A stretch of 64,000 nt of DNA from contig NZ_FNHW01000005.1 of the NCBI RefSeq assembly GCF_900103485.1, forward strand, positions 1-64,000. The letters are read 5' to 3'. A program made the translations under genes and the position numbers. The notes under the pieces are model-generated. The model saw only the letters and a list, made by a program, of their open reading frames with translations. It did not search any database and was not told where the DNA came from. This stretch comes from Fictibacillus solisalsi. GTDB taxonomy: Bacteria; Bacillota; Bacilli; Bacillales; Fictibacillaceae. The number at the start of each line of letters is the position of its first letter. Within the stretch, counting starts at the first letter, position 1. This document shows positions 51,103 to 59,865 of this stretch, in pieces.

Positions 51103-52428
51103 CTATACTTCTAAATGAACAGGTAACAAGGAAATATAAATTGAACGAATTTCTTCGCTTTTAAAATTTTCTACTTCAAAAGGGGGAAGCTTCATTTGAT
51201 CTCTTTTCTTCTTAATATCACTAAAACAGCGAATCACCTCATCATGAAATCGGGAGTCTAACTTTTCATCATCTTCATCCATGATTTCCATAATACTACG
51301 TAAAAGTTCTTTGGTTTCTAACAAGTGTTGTTCGATTTCTTTTTCTGTTTGTTGATAGAGCTCCAAACTCTTTTTTGGTGCATCTGTTGGTTTATCTGGC
51401 TCACGTAAATATTCTGGAAGTTCTCTTACCGAAGACTTTTTACTTGATGCATAGTCATCCTGAATTGATTTAATTAGGAATCCTACTGGATTGTCGAGCT
51501 TCCTTTTTTTAATGATTGGTTTGGAGTAAGCAATATTGCGCTCCACTTGCTCAAGATCATGCTCTTTAATCAAACTCTCAGCTACTAACTTTGTCACTCC
51601 CATATTTTCAAGTGCTTCTTGGATCATTTGCTGATAATCTTCATCTCCAGAAAGTGCAATGCTTTTAATCTTAGCTTTATTTTTATAAATATAAAATTTA
51701 ATACCGGTAACCTTACGGCCCTTTTTTATTTCTTCAAATTCAAAACGGAGGTCCGTTTTTTCCTCAAGCTCTTTCTTTCCTACGTTTAACACCTTATCCT
51801 TAAAATGACCAAACAGTTTATACTTATTTGGTTCAATACCAAGTACTGACCGTAGCTCTTCAAGAGTAAAGGACCTGTGTTTAATAGGCTCATATTGTTT
51901 TAGCAACTCATAAATCCGAATGGAGTATGAAGAACGCAATTGTATAATGTTTTTTAACTGATATGTAGTAAACTTCTCTTTAAGCTGCAATAGGTATGGT
52001 TTTAATTTAGGGCTGAATTCTAACTCAACATATCCTTTACCATGGAAGTATTCTGCGCTCGAAAGCCAGGTAATATCTAACAGAGACTGACCAGTATGAA
52101 TAGGTAAAGTCTTTTGCTGAAGTGCTTGTACAATCTTTCTAATTTCTGTGTACTTCCCAGTCGACTTTAAACCCAGCAGTTGGACAAAATCTGATACTTT
52201 GATCTGATATGGCCTAAATGCCTCATCAGACGGCTGTACAAGGCTTGCAAGCGTTAGAATCAATTTCTGTTCCATCACAGATAATTGATAGGTTTTTTCA
52301 ATCAAGGCGTTCGACTTAGTTACCCAGTTATGACCGCTGAGATGATCGGCTTCTCGAATGACTGGTGCCTGCATTCCGTAATATGCCAAACTATCACTTA
52401 GGGGAGGGGCTTCATACTTTTGTTCCAC
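51103..52428 (-). CDS. Rep_3-family replication initiator
   Basis: About 441 residues. VTKSNALIEKTYQLSVMEQK then LILTLASLVQP opens the first winged helix of the RepB/RepE (Rep_3) fold; IQLRSSYSIRIYELLKQY and RSFTLEELRSVLGIEPNKY then FKDKVLNVGKKELEEKTDLR form the second. The C-terminal 170 residues are a charged extension. It should bind the iterons just upstream and melt the origin; dimers repress rep and handcuff origins. Start is GTG 52428 (GGAGG 8 nt) or TTG 52431; the longer frame to 52443 covers the ribosome site. Confidence 0.92.
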   Translation of the reverse strand: MEQKYEAPPLSDSLAYYGMQAPVIREADHLSGHNWVTKSNALIEKTYQLSVMEQKLILTLASLVQPSDEAFRPYQIKVSDFVQLLGLKSTGKYTEIRKIVQALQQKTLPIHTGQSLLDITWLSSAEYFHGKGYVELEFSPKLKPYLLQLKEKFTTYQLKNIIQLRSSYSIRIYELLKQYEPIKHRSFTLEELRSVLGIEPNKYKLFGHFKDKVLNVGKKELEEKTDLRFEFEEIKKGRKVTGIKFYIYKNKAKIKSIALSGDEDYQQMIQEALENMGVTKLVAESLIKEHDLEQVERNIAYSKPIIKKRKLDNPVGFLIKSIQDDYASSKKSSVRELPEYLREPDKPTDAPKKSLELYQQTEKEIEQHLLETKELLRSIMEIMDEDDEKLDSRFHDEVIRCFSDIKKKRDQMKLPPFEVENFKSEEIRSIYISLLPVHLEV

Positions 52429-52540
52429 CAATATAACCTCCAATCAATCCTATTATCACTACTATAAATCAAGTGATAAAACATTGAAAGACAAATCTTC
52501 CAAGAACGTATAAAAATCGACTTTTTATTTTTTAACCTAA

Positions 52541-53429
52541 ACACTGAAATGGTGATATTAACAATAGCAGACGCTGAAAGAGTGATACTTGAAAAGTGAT
52601 CATGCCAAAAACTAGGCTGTTATTCATTCTCATCAACGCTAATTTAGTGATACTAATTCGGTAAACACGATAATGACGCTGGTTTAGTGATACTAGTTTG
52701 AGTAAACACAATAATGACGCTAGTTTAGTGATAATACGTTTTAACAATCTTGGTTTATTAAAAAAGGATCCAGCGCTGAATGAATGATAGTTCCTGAATT
52801 TCATTCAATTATTAAAAGAGTGAAATAGAAAAAGCACATCGGTACTGAAAAGGCTTAAGCTTTTCTCGCTGAAGTGGTGATATTAAAAGAAAAGTCTAAC
52901 GCTGAAATGGTGATATTAATAGAAAAAGCTAACGCTGAAGTGGTGATAGTTAGGAGAGAACGACTATTCTCAAAGCAAAATACATATTATTTTATAGAAG
53001 CATCACAAGTAATACTCTTTTGAGTGAAAGGTATGCTCGTCACTTTAATATGAAATGTATCTCCTTCTTTTCGCTGAAAAGGTGATAATTAAAACCCTTG
53101 AAATTCGCGCTGAAAAAGTGATAGATAATGAATCATCATATGTATCGCCGAATTCGTGATACTTAAAAAACTCTGTTCAGTGATATTTAACAGAAGATCG
53201 TACCTGACGCTAAATTCGTGATACTTTATCTCAAACAACGCTGATTTAGTGATAATAACTTGAAAAGTAGCGTTACAATAAGGATTTTTGTAAAACACTA
53301 AAGTTATACGCTGAACAAGTGATATAACGCTTAAAAGGTGATACTTGACGCTGAACAAGTGATACTTGCACGCTAAATACGTGATACTTCTCGCTAATAT
53401 AGTGATACTATACTCTAATTTAGTGATAG
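52541..53429. repeat. iteron array / replication origin
   Basis: About 20 direct repeats of a 16-17-bp unit, consensus CGCTGAANNNGTGATA, all on the plus strand. Starts lie near 52541, 52571, 52636, 52676, 52717, 52773, 52865, 52899, 52931, 53070, 53107, 53145, 53205, 53237, 53308, 53326, 53347, 53369, 53390 and 53411. Spacing varies from 18 to 140 bp and is densest at 53308-53429. The middle columns alternate between AATG, AAAG, TTTA and TTCG. This is the expected binding array of the Rep_3 initiator, with AT-rich DNA adjoining. Confidence 0.93.
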
Positions 53430-53951
53430 TAACCCCTTAAAAAGCCTTCTACAACCGGCAAAGTTACTGTCCTAAAACATTAAAAACAGTTAAAACAAAG
53501 AAAAAACATTAAAAACAACAACAAACCTCTTGTTGTTGTTTTATTCTATTCTAAAATCAATTTAACAAAGAAAAACACTCAACCCAATCAACACCCATGA
53601 CAACAAAGTATTTTTTACAGAGCCCTATATGAGGGCAATTACTTAAGAAAGATTTTTTTATGTTACTTGAAATAAATTAGCGACGCTGCCTTGTACAGTG
53701 CCGTCCTTTGTTTAGATACCGTATCTTGTGAAACTTCGTGAGTAAGCTCAATCATTAAAAAGGCCGGTAGCCCAATCAATTACTCTTCATATCCTTTAAC
53801 TTATAAAAAAGTTATTACTATGATATTTAAAGAAGAAAACACAGGAATGAAATATAGTATTAAACAACTCCCTAATGTATTTGAGACGATAAGCCCAGAT
53901 ACGTTCTTATACATTTTGTATTCAAAAATAATTGAAATTAAAGGCGTACTC
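53430..53951. other. intergenic between iterons and centromere
   Basis: A hairpin AAAACAACAACAA / TTGTTGTTGTTTT (53513-53543) looks like a terminator or origin stem. Short A-rich repeats (AACATTAAAAACA) precede it. The rest shows no gene. Confidence 0.55.
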
Positions 53952-54078
53952 ATAAACGCAAATAGAATTAAAAGTAGAAATGTATATGCATTTATAAACA
54001 AATGTTAAAACAAAAGTGGATATGAATTCGTAAGTGTAAATGGAAGTATAAACACAAACATAACTATTTTCTACAGTA
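53952..54078. repeat. 42-bp direct repeats, block A (centromere-like)
   Basis: RTAAAYG-type starts recur at 53952, 53994 and 54036, exactly 42 bp apart (four helical turns). Each unit reads roughly ATAAACG...AAT..AAAGTAGAAATGTATATGCA. Immediately after comes a 100-bp block (CTGTTGCTTCTAGTCA.TGATGCG) that recurs after block B. Confidence 0.8.
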
Positions 54079-54394
54079 GCTGTTGCTTCTAGTCATTGAT
54101 GCGTTAAAAGAATGTGATTTCGACTTTCAACTCTAGCTCTGTATCAACTTAATACAAAACTACGTTGTTTTGGCTAAGGACCGAACTGGGAAAGTCATCG
54201 CACAGAAAGCGAGAACTTGACGAATACGTGCGGAAGAAATGGATGCGGTTATCACAAGCTCCATTGACCCGTCTTCTTTGTTCTGCACGGATACAGCTAC
54301 TAACTGCAAAAGGTTTGTCTTAATAAATGTATTCAAGCACTAAACTATCAACCTGAGCAAAGAGGGATATGTTAAAAAAGGCATTATCACCTTC

Positions 54395-54600
54395 AAAACA
54401 TCAATAACTTTCAAAAGTAAATATGTGTATGCACTTATAAACGTAAGTTAAATTAAAAGTAAAAATGTATTTGCAATCATAAACATAAGTGAAATCAAAA
54501 ATAGAAATGTACTTGTACTTATAAACGCCAATTAAATCAAAAATAAGTTTGTATATGCAAGCGTAAACGTAAGTATAATTATAAACAAAACTATCTATTT
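54395..54600. repeat. 42-bp direct repeats, block B (centromere-like)
   Basis: Units start at 54437, 54479, 54521 and 54563, each 42 bp apart, with a weaker one at 54395. The 54588-54690 flank repeats the block following A (TGTTGCTTCTAGTCACTGATG, CTCTGTATC, CTACAAAACTAC). So the centromere region was duplicated as a unit of about 525 bp, upstream of an actin-type partition operon. Confidence 0.85.
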
Positions 54601-54840
54601 ACAGTATCTGTTGCTTCTAGTCACTGATGCGATAACAGAATATGAATTTTGCCATTCAGCTCTGTATCTCAAACTTACTACAAAACTACTTCCAGAGAAT
54701 AAACACAGAAATCTTCTCGTCTAATCAAACAGCTGAGCTCTTTCTCAAAAGGTTCCTGGATAACGTTAAACGTTAAATTACAAATAATTAAAATTAATAA
54801 TTATTCTGTATTTTCTAGATATCAAAAAACATACAAGTTA

Positions 54841-54966
54841 ACAACGTTGAGTCCTTAATTCATTTCGGAATAATTGACTGCACAATGTTGTTACTTTATA
54901 CTACTTATCCCTCTTGTCTTTTTAAAAAAATATGTGATAATAGAGGTAATAAATACACAACGTTGT
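54841..54966. promoter_or_regulatory. promoter and ACAACGTTGT operators of the actin-type operon
   Basis: Palindromes ACAACGTTGA (54841), ACAATGTTGT (54882) and ACAACGTTGT (54957) surround a likely SigA promoter: TTGTCT at 54914, 16-bp spacer, GATAAT at 54936. Three copies of one palindrome around one promoter suggest a dedicated autorepressor, probably the small protein encoded second in the operon. Confidence 0.7.
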
Positions 54967-54992
54967 ACATTTGACTTAGGAGTGAATGGAAA

Positions 54993-56210
54993 ATGAACGT
55001 AGAACGATTCCTTGCTGATTTTGGAAATAGTACGAGCAACTTTTTAGTGGACGGTTATTACTTTGAAATTCCTACATGTGTGGCAGAAATCTCAAAAGAG
55101 GAAGCTGAAGGTTATTTTACAAATGCAGTTGAAGACGTAGATGACTTATTAGACCGTTTAATCATTTCCACTGTTGTAAACAATGAAGAAAAGTATTATA
55201 TGGTAGGAAAGCTTGCAAAGTTAAACCCCTATGCAAATAGTCATGTCGGAAAGATGCATGATAAAATCACTAGTCCCATTCCATACGCTGTTTTTCTTGC
55301 AGCGGTATCTTACTATTTTAAATTAAAGAATGATAATGATGAAAATAAAGCAGAAATTGTAATTGATTCCGAATTAATGATGTTGCCGATTTGGCTTCTT
55401 ATGGAAGAAAGCAAATTCAGTGTCGCCCAAAATAAAATGGCTCAGCGTTTTGAAGGCGAACATAACGTTGTACTTTTAACAAAAGGCATGGAAACAGAGT
55501 TAACCATTATAGTAAAACAAACAAAATGTTACATAGAGAGCGAAGTTGCGCGCTGGGCTCTTAAGTACAAGTTAATAAATGATGAAGAAAATAATGCTAC
55601 TCGTATCGATAAAAGGAAAGAAGCAAAAACATTTGAAGATGCTGAAACTGTTTTTGTGGATATTGGGGGCGGATCCACAGATGCTGTTCTTTTGGCTAAA
55701 GGCTTGAACACACCTACAAGTAAAGAAAGCTTTAAAGTGATAAATGTTGACCCATATTTAGGTAGACTGGATAAACTTTTAAAGGAAAAATTGATCAGAT
55801 ATTTTAAGGATCTTAGAAGGCTAGAAAACTTTATTGTTGAAAATTATAGTAACCAAAAATATATATTAAAAAATGAAAATACAGGAGAAAAACAAGATAT
55901 TACACTGCCCATTACTGAAATGTTAAAAGAATACGCTAAATTGTTGGTGTATAAGGTTAGTGAAGCTTTTAATACAGACGGAGAAAGAAAAAAATATGTG
56001 TATTTTGGAGGAGAGGCACCTATCCTTGCTCCATATATTAAAGAAGCTATAAAACAAGCAACAAATGAGGATATCTTAGAAAGAAATCACTTCTTTTTAA
56101 ATGAATTGTTGGGTGATGATACAGAAATTTTTAAACCTACTGCAAGAACAATCAATTTGGCAGCCTTAGAAATCTTAAGTTTGAATGCTCGTAAATCCAT
56201 AACAAAGTAG
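54993..56210 (+). CDS. ParM/Alp-type plasmid actin-like protein
   Basis: 405 residues of the actin/ParM superfamily. FLADFGNSTSNFLVD is phosphate loop 1, TVFVDIGGGSTDAVLLAKG is phosphate loop 2, and YVYFGGEAPILAPYI is the adenosine motif. Such proteins polymerise into filaments that push plasmid copies apart (ParM, AlfA, Alp7A). ATG follows TTAGGAG. It lies right after 42-bp repeats (the likely centromere) and before a small adaptor gene, the standard order. Sequence is far from E. coli ParM, so I leave the subfamily open. Confidence 0.88.
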   Translation: MNVERFLADFGNSTSNFLVDGYYFEIPTCVAEISKEEAEGYFTNAVEDVDDLLDRLIISTVVNNEEKYYMVGKLAKLNPYANSHVGKMHDKITSPIPYAVFLAAVSYYFKLKNDNDENKAEIVIDSELMMLPIWLLMEESKFSVAQNKMAQRFEGEHNVVLLTKGMETELTIIVKQTKCYIESEVARWALKYKLINDEENNATRIDKRKEAKTFEDAETVFVDIGGGSTDAVLLAKGLNTPTSKESFKVINVDPYLGRLDKLLKEKLIRYFKDLRRLENFIVENYSNQKYILKNENTGEKQDITLPITEMLKEYAKLLVYKVSEAFNTDGERKKYVYFGGEAPILAPYIKEAIKQATNEDILERNHFFLNELLGDDTEIFKPTARTINLAALEILSLNARKSITK

Positions 56211-56219
56211 GGATTATAA

Positions 56220-56564
56220 ATGTCTGATAAAAAGCCGAGATTGAGCCTTACGGCCAACAAGATGCCAGAAGACGTCTATAGAATACTTGCTGAAAAAGGA
56301 GATACCAGAAGGCTTACACCCTATGTGGTAAGCCTGGTGGAAAAAGAGCGAATGATGGATACGCTCATTATGAATTTATCCAAGGTTGTTTATAAAATTG
56401 ATGACTTAGAGGAAACCATCAATGAAATGAAGGAACAATTACAGGGTTCCTCAAATTCTTCTCCTAAAAGAGAATCTGATGAAAAGGTCGTTCAAGGTAG
56501 CATTGGTGTATCAGAAAACATTGATGGAGGTATTGAGGAGGAAATTGAAGAAGTAGATTTTTAA
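56220..56564 (+). CDS. ParR/AlfB-like adaptor of the actin partition system
   Basis: 114 residues. The N-terminal half (RLSLTANKMPEDVYRILAEK then TRRLTPYVVSLVEKE) looks like a ribbon-helix-helix DNA-binding domain; a coiled coil follows (VVYKIDDLEETINEMKEQ), then a very acidic tail ending EEEIEEVDF. It starts 9 bp after the actin stop and is cotranscribed. Expected to bind the 42-bp repeats or ACAACGTTGT sites and link the plasmid to filaments. The acidic tail is unusual for ParR. Confidence 0.78.
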   Translation: MSDKKPRLSLTANKMPEDVYRILAEKGDTRRLTPYVVSLVEKERMMDTLIMNLSKVVYKIDDLEETINEMKEQLQGSSNSSPKRESDEKVVQGSIGVSENIDGGIEEEIEEVDF

Positions 56565-56583
56565 GAAGAAAGGAGAACTAAAT

Positions 56584-57357
56584 GTGCTAGGACACAATCA
56601 ATACTTACCAAAAGAATATCTAAATGATGTATTGGTGCGACTAGCTCATCATTCAACAGCTATTGAAGGAAATACAATTAGCTTAGCCGATACAGTCACT
56701 ATCCTTTTGTATAATACGGTTCCTAGTGGTGTGCAATTAAGAGAACTCTATGAGATCGATAATCATAAAGAAGCCTTTCATTATGTTTTGAACAGTGTAG
56801 ACAATAATGAAGCTCTAACCATTGATAAAATGCTTGATTTCCATGAGTTATTGATGAATAAGCTCCTGCATCATAAAGGGAAGTTTAAAACGGGTGAAAA
56901 TGCGATTCAAGGTGCCGATTTTTTATCAGCTTTGGTCCGAGAAACCCCCAGGTTGATGAGACAATGGGTAAATGACTTGAATTGGCAGTTAGATAATACT
57001 AAAGACCGTAACAAAATCCTTGAAATTGTAGGATACTCACATATTCAATTTGAACGGATTCATCCTTTTACTGATGGAAATGGACGGACTGGTCGGTTGC
57101 TCATCAATTATTCTTTGTTACAAAGGGGACTTCTCCCATTAGTGATCATTGAAGCAAAAAACAAAAGTGAGTACATTAATATTTTGGCTAAACAGGACCC
57201 TAAAGCATTTAGAGACTTTGCGCTGCCGATCATAGACCAAGAAGAGGAACGTTTTAAACGATTTATGAACAAAGAATTAAGTCACATCAAAACAAATGAT
57301 GTAATTCCTTTGAATTCAAAACAACGGCAAAGAAGAAATGCTAACTTAGAACGATAA
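56584..57357 (+). CDS. fic: Fic-domain protein (AMPylase, class II autoinhibited)
   Basis: 257 residues. The active site HPFTDGNGRTGR (about 160-171) is complete, with catalytic His. An inhibitory helix, HSTAIEGN near residue 22-29, fits the (S/T)xxxE(G/N) motif on the N-terminal side, so it is class II. Fic enzymes attach AMP to target proteins. Start GTG 56584 follows AAAGGAG by 8 nt and lies 20 bp after the adaptor gene, so it is probably part of the partition operon, an uncommon link. Target unknown; toxin-like addiction is possible. Confidence 0.92.
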   Translation: MLGHNQYLPKEYLNDVLVRLAHHSTAIEGNTISLADTVTILLYNTVPSGVQLRELYEIDNHKEAFHYVLNSVDNNEALTIDKMLDFHELLMNKLLHHKGKFKTGENAIQGADFLSALVRETPRLMRQWVNDLNWQLDNTKDRNKILEIVGYSHIQFERIHPFTDGNGRTGRLLINYSLLQRGLLPLVIIEAKNKSEYINILAKQDPKAFRDFALPIIDQEEERFKRFMNKELSHIKTNDVIPLNSKQRQRRNANLER

Positions 57358-57407
57358 AAGCTACATGAAAGCACAGCTTGTAGACATTAGGCTTTATATT
57401 GATGCTG

Positions 57408-57440
57408 AAGTAACCTCATTAATGAGGTTACTTTTCTTTT
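57408..57440 (+). terminator. rho-independent terminator
   Basis: AGTAACCTCAT and ATGAGGTTACT pair around TA, followed by TTTCTTTT. End of the partition-fic operon. Confidence 0.9.
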
Positions 57441-58240
57441 AGCCAATAAACCATATTTTTTAAAAATTATCATAAACTCGAAAGATTTTCGAAAAAAATG
57501 GGCAGGATGTTGAAAAGAATGCCCAGCTCAAATAATGGTAAATATTTATTAAACAAAAGTTTTTACAAAACGTAATTTTATTTGATTTCATATACTCTTT
57601 TTGAAGGATATCTGGAAGAAGTCGAAAAAATGAACGAAAAGAACAATAGAAACAAAATGAGTTAGAAAATGCAATTGCGTCCAATCAAGATGAAAAGATT
57701 TATTAAACCGCAGAAGAAAAGGCTGAAACAGAAAACATTATCAATGGATACATAATGAAAATAGAGGATTCAAAAGCAATAACTGGTTGCAGATCTTAAT
57801 GCCAAAAAAGAAATTTATAAAAAAGATCAGAAACAAAAGATTGAATTAAAAAAATGATAATTAGATTTATCAATTTTATATGGCTTTTCAGCAGACCCAT
57901 ATAAGCCCACTTTAATGACCGGAAGTATCCCGAATAAGCCCACCTATTGAAATTTCTTGTACCCATGAAAACACTAGGCTTTGCCTAGTTCCACAACGCA
58001 GTTGGGGACAGTTTTCCCTTATGCTCTTTTCCTCTATTACAAGAGGAACAATCTATAGGAAAGTTTTTATGATTGAAGAGATCAATGCCGAAAATAATGT
58101 ACTGGTACTCGCTAATTATATTTTTGAAAAACGAAGGTCGTTTCGGATGAACAGATCAAATACTATGCGGAACGATTCGATGATGGTTATGTAAAATCTA
58201 TTTCTTTTTGTAGAGTTTGACGAAACGCGAGGTGTGATCA
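57441..58240. other. decayed coding stretch, no intact gene
   Basis: Patches rich in GAA/AAA codons (57600-57860) look like a former coiled-coil protein gene with many stops. A short perfect hairpin ACTAGGC/GCCTAGT lies near 57970. The part 58070-58220 again reads like broken coding DNA leading to the ArdC-like remnant. Confidence 0.5.
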
Positions 58241-58457
58241 TTGGCTAAAGAAAAATTTACTCGTAAATCAAGTGAGGAAAGAAAAGAGGAGATTCAAAAG
58301 CTGTCCGATAAAGTTCTTTCTGAATTAATCGTCTGAAAGTTTACTAAAAAGATTTTATTTCTCGCTTTAATTCGTATTCGATTAATAACACAATGTTGAT
58401 TCAACACCAGTTTCAAGGTGCCGTGGCTGTGGCCAGCTTCAAAGATTGGAAGAAGGT
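58241..58457 (+). pseudogene. ArdC/LtrC-like ssDNA-binding domain, truncated
   Basis: TTG 58241 (GAGGTG upstream) reads MAKEKFTRKSSEERKEEIQK then LSDKVLSELIV and stops. In another frame RFNSYSINNTMLIQHQFQGA then VAVASFKDWKK follows, the core of the ArdC N-terminal domain (S-Y-S-x-N-N-x-x-L-I). ArdC/LtrC proteins act in conjugation and anti-restriction. A frameshift splits it, and the sequence breaks off where the leftward gene ends at 58439. It is the only sign of a conjugation gene in the window. Confidence 0.75.
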
Positions 58458-59038
58458 TTGTGTTCAACATACTTGAGAATTTTCTTTGCGGCATTTTTAA
58501 CGTTACCTTTCCTATATTGCTCAACAAAATCAGTAAAGACAATGGACAATAAGGATTCCAGTGTAAAATGGTGATTAGTTTCCACTTCTTCTAAGTCAAA
58601 ACAAAGATGTTCGCCACGCAAAGCTTCCTCCCTTCCCATGGTAATGGAAATGGTGGTCAATTCATCATCCCCACAATAAATGTTAGGGGTTTGATCGCTA
58701 TAGTCCTCAATCGCAGGTGGAGTTATGTCACGAGTAACAAGCCACTGAAGGATTTGGGGGAGGTTATCGTAATTTCGTCGGACATAGAACAAAAAATCAC
58801 CATATAAGACTTGTAAAAGATCGGCTTGGTTAAATGTACTTTCTAATTCACGAGAAAGGTCATAACAGAGGCCTTGGGACCGAACCAATACTTCAGGTTC
58901 CAATTTAATATTTAGCTTTACGTATTTTTTTACTAATAGTCTGTCTAACACTTTGCTGAAAAAGTCCTTTCCTTTCTGATTAGATTGTATTTTCTTGAGT
59001 TCTTGTCCTATAAGATCCAGTTGGCTATATGCTCTCAT
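58439..59038 (-). CDS. hypothetical plasmid protein
   Basis: 199 residues, acidic and mostly helical (LIGQELKKIQSNQKGKDFFS, LEPEVLVRSQGLCYDLSREL). It carries a repeated theme of paired hydrophobic helices and a Cys/Asp region (NIYCGDDELTTISITM). Its ATG overlaps the stop of the upstream gene by 4 nt, so the two are translationally coupled. The 3' end abuts a pseudogene fragment, so the original C-terminus may be altered. No family recognised. Confidence 0.65.
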   Translation of the reverse strand: MRAYSQLDLIGQELKKIQSNQKGKDFFSKVLDRLLVKKYVKLNIKLEPEVLVRSQGLCYDLSRELESTFNQADLLQVLYGDFLFYVRRNYDNLPQILQWLVTRDITPPAIEDYSDQTPNIYCGDDELTTISITMGREEALRGEHLCFDLEEVETNHHFTLESLLSIVFTDFVEQYRKGNVKNAAKKILKYVEHKPSSNL

Positions 59039-59451
59039 AAAGTTAATCCTCTTTCCCGTTTTAAAGCGTATTTAAATATCCTTTGAGCCGCTTTACGTTT
59101 ACTGCAATCCCACTCAATACAATAATCCATCAATATAGTATTAAATGCTTGATCTAGTTTGATTTCTATTGGTTTTCCGGATGTTTGATGTTCTGACTCT
59201 GGATATGTTTCACTTCTGCTTAACGCTTTTTTAACCAGTTCAGAGCAATAAGGTGTTATAGGTAAGCGAGCTCGGTTAGCAAACAGTCGAGCTGCTTTTT
59301 TTTCATCTTCACTGACATAAATCTTAATATCGAATTTAGCGTCACTTCTCTTTTTACGCGGTGCCTTTTCTGGTTTCCGAACATTTTCCTTTATAGGTGT
59401 GTTTGTGGTTTGATTTAATTTAGATTTGAATGATGGATTAATGAAGCTCAT
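59035..59451 (-). CDS. basic, RHH-like plasmid protein
   Basis: 138 residues. After a basic, disordered start (KAPRKKRSDAK) comes KFDIKIYVSEDEKKAARLFA then NRARLPITPYCSELVKKALS, like a ribbon-helix-helix or relaxosome accessory protein; a second helical part follows (LDQAFNTILMDYCIEWDCSK). It is the first gene of a coupled pair. The ATG follows GGGGTAAATG without a perfect ribosome site. Role in mobilisation or copy control is a guess. Confidence 0.65.
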   Translation of the reverse strand: MSFINPSFKSKLNQTTNTPIKENVRKPEKAPRKKRSDAKFDIKIYVSEDEKKAARLFANRARLPITPYCSELVKKALSRSETYPESEHQTSGKPIEIKLDQAFNTILMDYCIEWDCSKRKAAQRIFKYALKRERGLTL

Positions 59452-59535
59452 TTACCCCTCTCCCCCACTTCAGATTAGCCCTTCCCCGGGCTTTAAGTTA
59501 GCGTCATTTAGTTAATTTGTTAGATAGTTATAGGT

Positions 59536-59742
59536 ATGTCTGACAGGAGAGAGCTAGAACGTATTAAATGGGAAAATATCGTCCAAACTGGTAGACACGA
59601 ACAGTTACCGGAAGGATGGGGAAAACGTATGTTTAAGAAAAAAACAAGTAACTTAGGAATTGAAAGTAAGGAATTAAAGCGATTGGTAAAGGCAGCTAAA
59701 AAAAGGGGTTCAGTTACAGTTAAAAGCTTTAAGGAGAAATAA
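59536..59742 (+). CDS. small basic protein, unknown
   Basis: 68 residues: SDRRELERIKWENIVQTGRH then a Lys/Arg-rich second half (KELKRLVKAAKKRGSVTVKS). It lies divergent to the RHH-like pair. The ATG has only AGG at close range, so start and reality are moderately supported. It may bind nucleic acid. Confidence 0.5.
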   Translation: MSDRRELERIKWENIVQTGRHEQLPEGWGKRMFKKKTSNLGIESKELKRLVKAAKKRGSVTVKSFKEK

Positions 59743-59801
59743 ATATAAGCATCAACTAAATATTATCTTTTTGGGGTAAAAAGGGATCGTGGATTGAAAA
59801 T

Positions 59802-59836
59802 AAAAGGAAAGGAGAGCGGGGCTCTCCTTTCCTTTA
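59802..59836. terminator. long perfect hairpin terminator
   Basis: AAAGGAAAGGAGAGC and GCTCTCCTTTCCTTT are exact complements around GGG. It lies between converging transcripts and ends the five-gene leftward operon as well as the small gene at 59536. Confidence 0.9.
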
Positions 59837-59865
59837 TGATTTATTATATGTCCTATTGCCAGTGG

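Noticed and set aside
52541-53429. Regularly repeated short motif, considered as a CRISPR array
   Set aside because: Repeats are only 16-17 bp with degenerate cores and uneven spacers, no cas genes are present, and the array adjoins a Rep_3 gene. It is an iteron origin.
53801-54008. Open frames of 62-66 codons on both strands over the 42-bp repeats
   Set aside because: They arise from the repeat sequence itself and lack ribosome sites; the region is better explained as a centromere.
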